This document shows positions 7,201 through 16,292 of a stretch of 64,000 bases of DNA, in pieces (position 1 is the stretch's first letter; every line of letters starts with the position of its first letter). The stretch comes from Rhizosphaericola mali (GTDB taxonomy: Bacteria; Bacteroidota; Bacteroidia; Chitinophagales; Chitinophagaceae): contig NZ_CP044016.1 in the NCBI RefSeq assembly GCF_004337365.2, positions 1,054,001 to 1,118,000 of the forward strand, written 5' to 3'. Position numbers and translations under genes: made by a program. The notes beneath the pieces are model-generated. The model had not been told where the DNA came from. It worked only from the letters and a program-made list of their open reading frames with translations, and searched no databases.

Positions 7201-8232
7201 ATGCGTAAGCTTTTAGTGATCATTTTCAGCTTTGCTAGTTCTATTGTTTTTGCACAAAAGCAAGTAGAAAAATTAGAAACAGATGAAGATGTTTTAAAAT
7301 TTGTAAAAGATTATTTCAAGGATGATAATGAACATAATTGGAAAGATTTTCATTTTGCCAATGGTACAGAATGGAAAAATGTTTACAACCTAAGTAAAAC
7401 AGTTTCTGATTCTATTCAAGCAAATATGCATTTTAGTAAATGGTTTACAGAAGATGTGAATCAAGATGGAAAATTAGATTTGATTGTAACTGGAGATATT
7501 TCTGATCCAAATGCCCCAGAATCAAACTTTACCTTATTGGTGTTCGTTTCTCAGAAGAATAGGTCTTACAATGTATACAATATGGAACATTCCGAAGAGG
7601 CAAACTTTCCCTTATATGCCAATGCAATTTTAATTGGGAAAAAAAGTATTCCTGGTTTACGTATTGTTAATTGGTCTCCAAATATCAATAGACCAAGTAA
7701 TGCTGAATATCCTTATTTTGTAGATTCTGTAGCTTTTTCCAATAATTATTTTCTGAATTATAATACGCATCCAGATGCATTGAGGATAAAGTCGATTACT
7801 TATACACAAGCAGGCTCTATTGGAAATTTATCCAAGTTAGTATTGTTAAATATGGATGAAAATAGACAAGCAACTTGGCGATGGACGAGTTATAATGGTA
7901 AAGATTCCTCTACGTTAAAAGGTCGAGTTACTGTGGATGTATATAGTAAGTTATTGGCGCTAATTAATTACACCAATTTTAGCCAATTACCGTCTCAATT
8001 ACTTTCCCAAAATAATGATGCTAGTGCAAATACAATATATTTTACAGTGGAGTATTCTAATGGCACGATTAAAAGATTAACGGATCGTAGTGGATTTACT
8101 TCTTACTCATTATCTGCGGTATATGGTTGGTGCGATGGATTAGTGGAAGATATTCAACAACAATTACAAGCACGACAAAATAATTACAACCAAATGAGTA
8201 GCTGGGGGATGGATGATGGTTGGGGATTTTAA
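7201..8232 (+). CDS. Secreted protein of unknown function, paralog 2
   Basis: This 343-residue protein has a signal peptide (KLLVIIFSFASSIVFA, cleavage near residue 18). It aligns along its length with the preceding protein. Matching segments include F-V-K-D-Y-F-K-D-D near 34-42, W-K-D-F-H at 47-51, the DVNQDGKLD loop (85-93) followed by LIVTG, VNWSPN, and the FLNYNTHPDALR region. The loop is a better calcium-type DxNxDGxxD motif than that of paralog 1. The C-terminus ends in a Gln/Asn/Trp-rich tail. It starts 5 bases after paralog 1 and ends before the trpB start, so it should be on the trp transcript. Its function is unknown. The pair arose by duplication. Confidence 0.85.
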   Translation: MRKLLVIIFSFASSIVFAQKQVEKLETDEDVLKFVKDYFKDDNEHNWKDFHFANGTEWKNVYNLSKTVSDSIQANMHFSKWFTEDVNQDGKLDLIVTGDISDPNAPESNFTLLVFVSQKNRSYNVYNMEHSEEANFPLYANAILIGKKSIPGLRIVNWSPNINRPSNAEYPYFVDSVAFSNNYFLNYNTHPDALRIKSITYTQAGSIGNLSKLVLLNMDENRQATWRWTSYNGKDSSTLKGRVTVDVYSKLLALINYTNFSQLPSQLLSQNNDASANTIYFTVEYSNGTIKRLTDRSGFTSYSLSAVYGWCDGLVEDIQQQLQARQNNYNQMSSWGMDDGWGF

Positions 8233-8260
8233 AAATTTTACAAGAACGAACAATTTATAT

Positions 8261-9457
8261 ATGGACATGAAGGAAATAGAAGTTGATCAAAACGGATATT
8301 ATGGAGAGTTTGGTGGTGCATTTGTACCAGAGATGTTGTATCCCAATGTAGAGGAATTGAAGGAAAATTATTTGAAAATAATTTCAGACGAAGGTTTTAA
8401 AAAGGAATTTGATAATTTATTAAAAGATTATGTTGGACGACCAACACCATTATATCACGCAAAAAGATTGAGCGAACAAATTGGTGCAAATATTTTTTTG
8501 AAAAGAGAGGATTTGAACCATACCGGTGCGCATAAAATCAACAACGCAATAGGTCAAGCTTTATTGGCAGAACGTCTAGGGAAAAAGAAAATCGTTGCAG
8601 AAACGGGCGCTGGACAGCATGGTGTTGCAACAGCGACGGTGTGCGCTCTGCGGAATTTGGAATGTATTGTTTTCATGGGTGCGTTGGATATTCAACGACA
8701 AGCCCCCAATGTCGCTCGTATGAAAATGCTTGGAGCGACAGTTGTGGCTGCCGAAAGTGGAAATAAAACTTTGAAAGATGCTACAAATGAAGCAATACGT
8801 TATTGGATTAATCATGCGCACGATACGCATTACATCATAGGAAGTGCAGTAGGTCCGCATCCTTATCCTGATATGGTGGCTCGTTTTCAAAGCGTAATTA
8901 GCGAAGAGGTTAGATGGCAGTTAAAAGAAAAAACAGGAAAAGAAACTCCTGATTATGCAGTGGCATGTGTTGGTGGTGGTAGTAATGCTGCAGGTACTTT
9001 TTATCATTTTTTGAATGAGGAAAATGTTCATTTAGTTGCAGTTGAGGCTGCTGGTTACGGAGTTGATTCTGGAGAGTCTGCAGCTACGACACAATTGGGA
9101 ACCGTTGGGGTATTGCATGGAAGTAAAAGTTTAGTTATGCAAACAAAAGATGGTCAGATTATTGAACCTTATAGCTTATCCGCGGGGTTGGATTATCCTG
9201 GAATTGGACCATTGCAAGCGCATTTATTCAAATCTGGACGTGGTACATTTTTAAATGCTACGGATGATGAGGCATTAGCAGCAGCATTTAATTTGACTAA
9301 AATTGAAGGAATTATTCCCGCTTTAGAATCTTCACATGCTTTAGCTGGTTTGAAAAAATTAAAATTAAAGCCTTCTGATAATGTGGTTGTTTGTTTGAGT
9401 GGAAGAGGAGATAAGGATATGGATAACTATTTAAAAGTTTTTGATAAATTTAATTAG
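8261..9457 (+). CDS. trpB: Tryptophan synthase beta subunit
   Basis: TrpB condenses indole with serine, using PLP, to make tryptophan. The 398-residue protein has the GEFGGAFVPEMLYP N-terminus, the PLP lysine Lys92 in HTGAHKINNA, the GAGQHGVATAT loop, and the glycine-rich phosphate cradle CVGGGSNAAG. I chose ATG 8261 (ATG 8267 is equally possible). A longer frame beginning at 8213 would overlap the upstream gene and add residues unlike the family. It is a TrpB1-type subunit, expected to pair with TrpA encoded 70 bases downstream. Confidence 0.96.
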   Translation: MDMKEIEVDQNGYYGEFGGAFVPEMLYPNVEELKENYLKIISDEGFKKEFDNLLKDYVGRPTPLYHAKRLSEQIGANIFLKREDLNHTGAHKINNAIGQALLAERLGKKKIVAETGAGQHGVATATVCALRNLECIVFMGALDIQRQAPNVARMKMLGATVVAAESGNKTLKDATNEAIRYWINHAHDTHYIIGSAVGPHPYPDMVARFQSVISEEVRWQLKEKTGKETPDYAVACVGGGSNAAGTFYHFLNEENVHLVAVEAAGYGVDSGESAATTQLGTVGVLHGSKSLVMQTKDGQIIEPYSLSAGLDYPGIGPLQAHLFKSGRGTFLNATDDEALAAAFNLTKIEGIIPALESSHALAGLKKLKLKPSDNVVVCLSGRGDKDMDNYLKVFDKFN

Positions 9458-9527
9458 TTGATTTTGAATCAATAATTTAAAAAATTATCCCTATTTTCCG
9501 TTTTTGGAATTTTTTAATTAGAATGTG

Positions 9528-10298
9528 ATGAGTAGAATTAAAGATACATTCAGTAATAATACTGATAGAAAAATATTAAACGTTTATTGTACAGCTGGAT
9601 ATCCTCAATTAAATAGCACCTTGGAAGTAATGGAAGCATTGCAAAAAGATGGTGCGGATATTATTGAATTGGGCATTCCTTATAGTGACCCATTGGCAGA
9701 TGGTGAAGTGATACAAAATAGTGGTGCTATTGCATTGGAAAATGGGATGACCATTGAAGTTTTATTTCAACAATTGGAAAATTTTAGAGATAAAATTCAT
9801 ATTCCAGTTATTTTAATGGGTTATTTGAATCCTGTATTACAATATGGATTTGAAGAATTTTGTAAAAAAGCATCCGAATTAGGTATTGATGGTTTGATTT
9901 TACCTGATTTACCTGAATATGAATTTGAAGCGAATTATCGCCAAATTGTGAAAAAATATCAGTTAGATTTCATTTTTTTGGTTACTCCTGAAACTTCCAT
10001 TGCAAGAATCAGACAATTAGATGAGTTGAGTACAGGATTTTTGTATGCTGTTTCTTCTTCATCGACTACTGGTTCGGATAAAAATTTTACGGATGTTGAG
10101 AAATATTTAGGCAAATTAGAAACCTTAGGATTGAAAAATCCAATCATGGTAGGATTTGGCATAAAAGATAAAGCAACATTTGAATCCGCCACCAAACATG
10201 CAGCAGGCGCCATCATCGGTACGGCTTATATCAAAGCATTAACCGCATCTGATGATATTGAAGAAGGCACGCACGCATTTTTGGAAACGATTAAATAA
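9528..10298 (+). CDS. trpA: Tryptophan synthase alpha subunit
   Basis: TrpA cleaves indole-3-glycerol phosphate to indole, which is channelled to TrpB. The 256-residue TIM barrel shows the catalytic Glu47 in IIELGIPYSDP, Asp58 in PLADGE, and the phosphate-binding GFGIKD and G-A-I-I-G-T-A segments. ATG 9528 is preferred over an in-frame GTG three bases earlier. The 70-base A+T-rich gap before it holds no convincing terminator. It is the last tryptophan gene of the operon and is followed 11 bases later by hisH. Confidence 0.96.
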   Translation: MSRIKDTFSNNTDRKILNVYCTAGYPQLNSTLEVMEALQKDGADIIELGIPYSDPLADGEVIQNSGAIALENGMTIEVLFQQLENFRDKIHIPVILMGYLNPVLQYGFEEFCKKASELGIDGLILPDLPEYEFEANYRQIVKKYQLDFIFLVTPETSIARIRQLDELSTGFLYAVSSSSTTGSDKNFTDVEKYLGKLETLGLKNPIMVGFGIKDKATFESATKHAAGAIIGTAYIKALTASDDIEEGTHAFLETIK

Positions 10299-10309
10299 GA
10301 ATTATTACA

Positions 10310-10912
10310 ATGAGCAGCAATATTGCTATCGTAAAATATAATGCAGGAAATATTCGATCTGTGTTATTTGCATTAGAACGAATAGGTGTTGAGGCGGAAG
10401 TTACAGACGATGCCAAAAAGCTTGAAAATGCGGATAAAGTGATTTTTCCTGGAGTGGGAGAGGCATCAACGGCGATGAATTATCTAAAAGAAAAGAATTT
10501 AGATATACTTATTAAAAACTTGAAACAACCCGTTTTAGGTATTTGTTTGGGTATGCAATTGATGTGTGCACATAGTGAGGAAAATGATACACCTTGTTTG
10601 GGCATTTTCGAAGAAAAAGTCAAAAAATTTGAACCGTTGGCTAGTTCTTCAGAAAAAGTTCCTTTGATTGGTTGGAATCAAATTCACAATTTAAAAACGC
10701 CGCTTTTTGAAGAGGTTAAGGATGATTCAGATTGTTACTTTGTGCATAGTTATTATGCAGCTTTGGGAGAATTCACAATTGCACAGACGGATTACGTGCA
10801 AAACTATAGCTCTGCATTGCACAGAGATAATTTTTATGGAACGCAATTTCACCCTGAAAAGAGTGCAAAAGTAGGCGAACAAATTTTGAAGAACTTTATT
10901 TTTAAAATTTAA
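10310..10912 (+). CDS. hisH: Imidazole glycerol phosphate synthase, glutaminase subunit
   Basis: HisH hydrolyses glutamine and feeds ammonia to HisF in histidine synthesis. The 200-residue class I amidotransferase has NAGNIRSV at the N-terminus, PGVGEA (47-52), the nucleophile Cys79 in GICLGMQL, the HisH-typical GWNQI, and His181/Glu183 in FHPEKS. These features separate it from TrpG/PabA. No other his gene lies in the window. Its position 11 bases after trpA suggests transcription with the trp genes, linking the two pathways that both consume PRPP. HisF must be encoded elsewhere. Confidence 0.92.
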   Translation: MSSNIAIVKYNAGNIRSVLFALERIGVEAEVTDDAKKLENADKVIFPGVGEASTAMNYLKEKNLDILIKNLKQPVLGICLGMQLMCAHSEENDTPCLGIFEEKVKKFEPLASSSEKVPLIGWNQIHNLKTPLFEEVKDDSDCYFVHSYYAALGEFTIAQTDYVQNYSSALHRDNFYGTQFHPEKSAKVGEQILKNFIFKI

Positions 10913-11011
10913 TCCAATCAAAATGTTGCAAAATTTGGCATAAAAACGCAAATGATGTTAATTTGTAATTCACAAACTAAGCTGATTTGTTTTTATAAGA
11001 ATTAAAAAATT

Positions 11012-11842
11012 ATGATGTCAAACAACGATTTGGTAAAAATTACGGAACAACCTTCTGAGTATAGACATTTAGAAAGTATGCCTATTGATCAAATCCTTTT
11101 CAATATCAATCAAGAAGATCAAAAAGTTCCTATTGCAGTTCATAAATCTTTACCACAAATAACGGAATTAATCGAGCACTTAGCAGACAAAATGTTAGCA
11201 GGTGGTCGATTATTTTATATTGGAGCAGGAACGAGCGGACGTTTAGGTATATTGGATGCAAGTGAATGTCCTCCGACTTACGGCGTTTCTCCAGATTTAG
11301 TAGTGGGTATTATTGCTGGAGGTGAGACTGCGATCTTGAAAGCTGTTGAGAATGCAGAAGATAGCCCGACGCAAGGTTGGGATGATTTATCTAAATATCA
11401 TATCACGGATAAAGATTTTGTTGTCGGTTTGGCAGCAAGCGGCACAACACCTTACGTTATAGAAGCTATGAAAAAATGTAGGGAAAATAACATACTAACA
11501 GGTTGTATTACTTGTAATTTGCATACACCTTTAGCGAAAGAAGTTGATTTTCCCATAGAAGTCATCGTAGGGCCTGAGTTTGTGACCGGAAGTACACGTA
11601 TGAAGAGTGGCACCGCACAGAAATTGGTATTGAATATGATTACTACCACTGTGATGATACAATTGGGACGAGTGGAGGATAATAAGATGGTCAATATGCA
11701 ATTAACGAATGAAAAATTAGTAGATCGTGGTACCAAAATGCTCATGCAAAAAATGCATATTACTGATTATGAGCAGGCTAGATCTTTACTTTTGAAATAT
11801 GGAAGCGTAAGAAATGCTTATGATAACCGAACTATTGCTTAG
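11012..11842 (+). CDS. murQ: N-acetylmuramic acid 6-phosphate etherase
   Basis: MurQ cleaves the lactyl ether of MurNAc 6-phosphate, giving GlcNAc 6-phosphate and lactate, in cell-wall recycling. The 276-residue SIS-domain protein has the sugar-phosphate loop GAGTSGRLG, the catalytic-Glu segment LDASECPPTYG, IAGGETAI, ASGTTPYV, and GPEFVTGSTRMKSGTAQK. Two consecutive ATGs allow a start at 11012 or 11015. No kinase or permease of the recycling pathway is adjacent, so its partner genes (for example murK or amgK types) must lie elsewhere. The 99-base upstream gap separates it from hisH, and it may have its own promoter. Confidence 0.94.
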   Translation: MMSNNDLVKITEQPSEYRHLESMPIDQILFNINQEDQKVPIAVHKSLPQITELIEHLADKMLAGGRLFYIGAGTSGRLGILDASECPPTYGVSPDLVVGIIAGGETAILKAVENAEDSPTQGWDDLSKYHITDKDFVVGLAASGTTPYVIEAMKKCRENNILTGCITCNLHTPLAKEVDFPIEVIVGPEFVTGSTRMKSGTAQKLVLNMITTTVMIQLGRVEDNKMVNMQLTNEKLVDRGTKMLMQKMHITDYEQARSLLLKYGSVRNAYDNRTIA

Positions 11843-11867
11843 TTTTGCATCCTAATTTTGATTAAAT

Positions 11868-12647
11868 ATGCCTTTCCAAAAAAAGAAAAGTCCTTCCTAT
11901 TTGCCTAAAAAAAATATGGTTGTTGGGAGAAATCCACTCGTTGAAGCATTAACAACTGGCGCTAATATTGATAAAATTTTAGTCGCAAGAAAAGCTTCCG
12001 GTGAAGCTATTGATCAAGTTAGAACTCTGGCTCGTGAAAAAAATATCCCTATCCAATATGTTCCCAATGAAAAATTGAATGGACTTACCAATATCAATCA
12101 TCAAGGAATTATCGCTTTCAAATCTGCAGTGATCTATCAAGATCTACAACAAGTAATTGATTGGGTTTTGTCCAAAGGAGAAACGCCTTTGTTTCTAATG
12201 TTGGATGGAGTTACTGATGTGAGAAATATTGGGGCGATGTCCAGAAGTGCACTTTGTTGTGGCGCTCAAGCCATTATTATACCAGATAAAGGTGTTGGAG
12301 CTTTAAATGAAGATGCTGTAAAAAGCAGTGCTGGCGCATTGGAACAAATACAAGTGTGCCGTGTGGACAGTCTTTTAAAAGCTTTGGATACCTTGCATTT
12401 GAATGGAATAAAAGTATACACTAGTGAAATGAATGCAAAGTCTAAAGTGTATGAATTGCCATTATCAGAACCAAGTTGTATTATCATGGGAAATGAAGAA
12501 AAGGGTGTACAATCTTACTTAACGAAAGCTGCAGATGATAAATTTACTATCCCGATGAAAGGAGATTTTGATTCTTTTAATGTATCCGTCGCTGCAGGAA
12601 TAATTTTGTATGAAGCGATGAAGCAAAGGCTATTAACATACGAATAA
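11868..12647 (+). CDS. rlmB: 23S rRNA 2'-O-ribose methyltransferase, RlmB/TrmH (SpoU) family
   Basis: The 259-residue protein combines an N-terminal substrate-binding domain (VVGRNPLVEAL, then IPIQYV...L...NHQG) with a C-terminal SPOUT knot. The three SpoU motifs are present: DVRNIGAMSRSA (motif 1), IIMGNEEKG (motif 2) and FNVSVAAGIILYE (motif 3). It most likely methylates a guanosine ribose in 23S rRNA, using S-adenosylmethionine. TrmH-family paralogs are hard to separate by eye, so the exact target nucleotide is not certain. A TAGTTTTG that matches the -7 consensus overlaps the murQ stop (11840-11847) and may give it a separate promoter. Confidence 0.85.
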   Translation: MPFQKKKSPSYLPKKNMVVGRNPLVEALTTGANIDKILVARKASGEAIDQVRTLAREKNIPIQYVPNEKLNGLTNINHQGIIAFKSAVIYQDLQQVIDWVLSKGETPLFLMLDGVTDVRNIGAMSRSALCCGAQAIIIPDKGVGALNEDAVKSSAGALEQIQVCRVDSLLKALDTLHLNGIKVYTSEMNAKSKVYELPLSEPSCIIMGNEEKGVQSYLTKAADDKFTIPMKGDFDSFNVSVAAGIILYEAMKQRLLTYE

Positions 12648-12730
12648 ATATAGCTGTATAATTTATTGAGATTTAATGAACAGGGTAAGATAGTTTTTCT
12701 TATTTTGCAGCACCTGTTATAAATGTGTGA

Positions 12731-14038
12731 ATGAAAAAATCCAATAGATTGACATTGTACATTATCATAGCGATGATACTCGGAGTAATTTTAGGGTATT
12801 TTGTTTATAGTAATGGACTACATAAAGTACAAGCTGCAAAAGCATTAAATGCTAATACTACTGTAACTGTAAAAGATTTTACAAAAGAGTTTTCTGATAA
12901 AATCCAACTACTTACAACGATTTTTTTGCGCTTAATCCAGATGATTATCGCGCCTTTAGTTTTTTGTACACTCTCAGTGGGCATTGCTAAATTAGGTGAT
13001 TTGAATGCGGTAGGTCGTATTGGAGGTCGTGCGATGATCTGGTTTCTATCTGCATCCTTGGTCAGTTTGGCCTTGGGAACTGTCCTTGTTAATGTCTTTC
13101 AACCTGGACATAGTATTAATGTATCTCTTTCTGATTTGAAAGATTCGCATGATATTGTAAGTAATACAACTGGATTTACCTTAAAAACTTTCATTGAGCA
13201 CGTTTTTCCCAAAAGTGTTATAGAATCTATGGCACACAATGAAATACTCCAGATTGTAGTATTTTCTATTTTCTTTGGTGTTGCCATTGCTGCTGTCGGA
13301 GAGGTGGGTAAACCGTTAATAAAAGCATTAGATTCCGCTTCACATGTCATTTTAAAAATGGTGGGTTATGTGATGAATTTTGCGCCCATCGGCGTATTGG
13401 GCTCTATTGCTGCAGTAATAGCTACAAATGGGTTGTCTGTCTTTATTTTTTATGGAAAATATCTGATGTATTTCGCTATTGCAATTATTTGTTTGTGGGC
13501 GATATTACTATTAGTAGGCTATTTATTTTTGAAAAATAAATTACCAAAATTATTACGCCATATTTTTCAACCAATTGTAGTTGCTTTTACAACTACAAGT
13601 AGTGAAGCCGTTTTTCCAAAATTAACACAAGAATTGGAACGTTTTGGATGTAGTAGTAAAATTGTTTCATTTGTTTTACCATTAGGTTACTCCTTTAATT
13701 TAGATGGTAGTATGATAAATATGACATTTGCAAGTATGGCAATTGCCCAAGCTTATGGCATAAAATTAGATATAGGAACACAACTTACAATGATGTTGGT
13801 TTTGATGGTGACAAGTAAAGGGATGGCGGGTGTACCCAGAGCGTCTTTAGTTGTCGTTGCTGCAATTTGTGGTATGTTTAAAATTCCACCGGAAGGTATC
13901 GCGCTTATATTGCCCATTGATCATTTTTGTGATATGTTGCGTACCACAACAAATGTGTTGGGCAATGCTTTAGCTACAAGTGTAGTGAGTAAAATGGAAG
14001 GAGATTTAAAAGATACTCCAAATTTGAATTTAGAATAA
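12731..14038 (+). CDS. Dicarboxylate/amino acid:cation symporter (DAACS family)
   Basis: This 435-residue inner-membrane transporter of the DctA/GltP family has about eight transmembrane helices and two re-entrant loops. Diagnostic segments are FLRLIQMIIAPLVFCTL, the serine-rich loop TTTSSEAVFPKL, the cation-site helix GYSFNLDGSMINMTFASMA, MVTSKGMAGVPRAS, and DHFCDMLRTTTNVLGNALA. It is expected to import acidic amino acids or C4-dicarboxylates with Na+ or H+. The substrate cannot be read from the sequence. The loop reads TTSSEAVFP rather than the usual S-S-S-S form. It is followed 10 bases later by a DedA gene on the same strand. Confidence 0.92.
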   Translation: MKKSNRLTLYIIIAMILGVILGYFVYSNGLHKVQAAKALNANTTVTVKDFTKEFSDKIQLLTTIFLRLIQMIIAPLVFCTLSVGIAKLGDLNAVGRIGGRAMIWFLSASLVSLALGTVLVNVFQPGHSINVSLSDLKDSHDIVSNTTGFTLKTFIEHVFPKSVIESMAHNEILQIVVFSIFFGVAIAAVGEVGKPLIKALDSASHVILKMVGYVMNFAPIGVLGSIAAVIATNGLSVFIFYGKYLMYFAIAIICLWAILLLVGYLFLKNKLPKLLRHIFQPIVVAFTTTSSEAVFPKLTQELERFGCSSKIVSFVLPLGYSFNLDGSMINMTFASMAIAQAYGIKLDIGTQLTMMLVLMVTSKGMAGVPRASLVVVAAICGMFKIPPEGIALILPIDHFCDMLRTTTNVLGNALATSVVSKMEGDLKDTPNLNLE

Positions 14039-14048
14039 AAAATTGATA

Positions 14049-14723
14049 ATGAATATTTTGTTGAGTTTTGATTGGATGCAATTGCTCCAGCCACAATTTT
14101 ATATTGAACATGGAGGCTTTTGGTTAATCATGTTTATCATATTTGCAGAAACAGGTTTATTTATAGGATTTTTCTTACCTGGAGATTCTTTACTTTTTGT
14201 TGCCGGAATATATAGTCAAAAACTTGTAGAATCTTTATATAAGACAAATTCAGATTTTTTGAATTTGATGATTATTATTTTATTGATAACGTTAGCTGGG
14301 TTTATCGGAAATGAAGTTGGTTATTTTATCGGTCGTAGAAGTGGTAAATTTCTATTTAATAAGAAAGATACATGGTATTTTAAACAAAAGCACCTTTTGC
14401 AAGCAAAAGAATTTTATGATAAACATGGAGGTGGGGCAATTATTTTTGCCCGGTTTTTACCGATTGTTAGAACTTTTGCTCCTATTATAGCTGGAATTGT
14501 AGGAATGCCTAAATCTAAATTTTTGGTATTTAATTTGATTGGTTGTTTGGCATGGGTATTTTTAATGGTAGCAGGTGGCCATTATCTCTATCGTTTCTTT
14601 TTGGAAAATTATCATTTTGATTTAACTAAACACCTGGAAGTTATTGTATTGATATTAGTTTTAATTACAACGGCTCCAGTCATCTTTAAAATGTTAAAAA
14701 AGACTCCAAATAAGGTTCATTAA
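14049..14723 (+). CDS. DedA family membrane protein
   Basis: This 224-residue integral membrane protein has the DedA/VTT domain: ETGLFIGFFLPGDSLLFVAG, then GNEVGYFIGRRSGKFLF, and the conserved FARFLPIVRTFAPIIAGIVGM with the functionally important arginines. Family members are required for membrane homeostasis, and some act as undecaprenyl-phosphate or phosphatidyl-ethanolamine flippases. That makes its position just before the polysaccharide locus suggestive, since the locus uses undecaprenyl phosphate. The ATG at 14049 is used, and an upstream TTG would add only two residues. Confidence 0.92.
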   Translation: MNILLSFDWMQLLQPQFYIEHGGFWLIMFIIFAETGLFIGFFLPGDSLLFVAGIYSQKLVESLYKTNSDFLNLMIIILLITLAGFIGNEVGYFIGRRSGKFLFNKKDTWYFKQKHLLQAKEFYDKHGGGAIIFARFLPIVRTFAPIIAGIVGMPKSKFLVFNLIGCLAWVFLMVAGGHYLYRFFLENYHFDLTKHLEVIVLILVLITTAPVIFKMLKKTPNKVH

Positions 14724-14783
14724 TTAGAATTTATTTTTGATATTATTTAAAACAAATGTTAAATTTGAAAAAAAGTTTAGTGC

Positions 14784-14815
14784 TTGTCAAATGATTAGAA
14801 ATGCTTCTATATTTT
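14784..14815 (+). promoter_or_regulatory. Possible promoter of the polysaccharide locus
   Basis: TTG (14784-14786) and TATATTTT (14808-14815, one mismatch to TAnnTTTG) lie 21 bases apart, about 20 bases upstream of the first gene of the cluster. It is the best promoter-like site in the 111-base gap after the DedA gene. Confidence 0.3.
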
Positions 14816-14834
14816 AACAGACTAAATAATTTAT

Positions 14835-16271
14835 ATGATACTAAGCATAAATAAAAACATAGTGATGAAGGATAGAAAAACTGAATTGTCTGCCTTCGTT
14901 TTGAGGCTTAGTGATTTTTTTATACTTAATTTGAGTTTTCTCATTGGTATATTGCTTACTTATATTATAAAATCGACTTTGCCTAAGTTGAGTTTATTAG
15001 ATATTTTAGTATATAATATTTTGTGGTTATTTTTTTCCTCTATTTTCAAATTGTATAGTTTTTCTACTTTACGTAATACGGTAATTATATTGAGGCAAAC
15101 CTTTAAAGTAGTATTGTCCCACTTTGTACTGTTTGCATTTTATTTTTTATTTGTTTACTATTTCTATAGTGAAAAACGCATGTGGTTTTTAATAGGAAAC
15201 ATAGCATCACTTTTGATTTTTGTAACTATTAGTCGCATATATCTTACTTATTTGATGGAATTTGTGGCTGATAAAGCCAATTTGAATCGCAACTGCGCTA
15301 TCATTGGTAAAAATTCACTAGGTAATTCATTGCAGCATTTTTTTGGAGAAAATGAACATTTATATACATTTAAACGCTTTTTGGATGATGACTTAAATTC
15401 AATGGTAAATGCAAATGCATCGCAAGTTTCTGGTGCCTCCATATTAGAATTTGTTAATACATTACAATTGCAAGGTATTGACGAAGTGTATTCCACAGTT
15501 CCAATTACGCCTTTAATGTCTAAAATTTATACGGCAGCTGAGAATAATTGTATCAAATTACATTTTGTTAGTAAAAGTGAATTGTCAGGATCTTCCTTGT
15601 CAGTAAGACATATTGATAATATTTCAAGCAGTGATTTTAAAGTCTACAGCCTTCGCAATGAACCGTTAAATTCTTTAAGAAATAGAATTAAGAAAAGAGC
15701 TTTTGATTTTGCATTTAGCTCATTTGTAATTCTGTTTATACTTTCATGGTTATACCCTATAATTGGATTAATTATAAAATTATCCTCTCCTGGACCTATT
15801 TTATTTAAACAAGAACGTTCTGGAAAAGATAATAAACCTTTCTATTGCTACAAGTTTAGAAGTATGAAGGTTAATAAAGACTCGGATAGTATGCAAGCGA
15901 CCAAAAATGATTCACGTCTTACAAAATTTGGCGCTTTTATGCGGAAAACAAGTTTAGATGAACTTCCTCAATTTTTTAATGTATGGAAAGGCGAAATGAG
16001 TATTGTGGGACCAAGACCACATATGTTAAAACATACAGATCAATATAAAACTCTAATTGACAAGTATCTTGTGCGCCAATTTTTGAAACCAGGAATTACT
16101 GGTTGGGCGCAGGTAAATGGGTTTAGGGGAGAAACTAAAGAACTAATTTTAATGGAGAAAAGAGTAGAGCATGATATTTGGTATATGGAAAATTGGTCTT
16201 TAATGTTGGATGTACGTATCGTATTTATGACAGTGATAAATGTAGCAAAAGGGGAACCTGAAGCTTATTAA
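14835..16271 (+). CDS. Undecaprenyl-phosphate sugar phosphotransferase (WcaJ/WbaP-like priming enzyme)
   Basis: This enzyme transfers a sugar 1-phosphate from a nucleotide sugar to undecaprenyl phosphate and so starts each repeat unit. The 478-residue protein has four N-terminal membrane helices (about residues 20-140), a central nucleotide-binding-like domain, a further helix near 295-315, and a C-terminal bacterial sugar transferase domain. That domain is marked by KRAFDFAFSS, SPGPILFKQERSG, FYCYKFRSM, TSLDELPQFFNVWKGEMSIVGPRP and KPGITGWAQVNG. It is the first gene of the polysaccharide cluster. Glucose and galactose phosphate are both possible substrates. ATG 14835 is used, and ATG 14865 would remove ten residues. 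Confidence 0.92.
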   Translation: MILSINKNIVMKDRKTELSAFVLRLSDFFILNLSFLIGILLTYIIKSTLPKLSLLDILVYNILWLFFSSIFKLYSFSTLRNTVIILRQTFKVVLSHFVLFAFYFLFVYYFYSEKRMWFLIGNIASLLIFVTISRIYLTYLMEFVADKANLNRNCAIIGKNSLGNSLQHFFGENEHLYTFKRFLDDDLNSMVNANASQVSGASILEFVNTLQLQGIDEVYSTVPITPLMSKIYTAAENNCIKLHFVSKSELSGSSLSVRHIDNISSSDFKVYSLRNEPLNSLRNRIKKRAFDFAFSSFVILFILSWLYPIIGLIIKLSSPGPILFKQERSGKDNKPFYCYKFRSMKVNKDSDSMQATKNDSRLTKFGAFMRKTSLDELPQFFNVWKGEMSIVGPRPHMLKHTDQYKTLIDKYLVRQFLKPGITGWAQVNGFRGETKELILMEKRVEHDIWYMENWSLMLDVRIVFMTVINVAKGEPEAY

Positions 16272-16292
16272 TTTTATACTAAAAAAAATTGA

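Noticed and set aside
9458-9527. Terminator between trpB and trpA
   Set aside because: The A/T-rich inverted segments pair poorly and have no proper T-run. The genes are expected to be co-transcribed.
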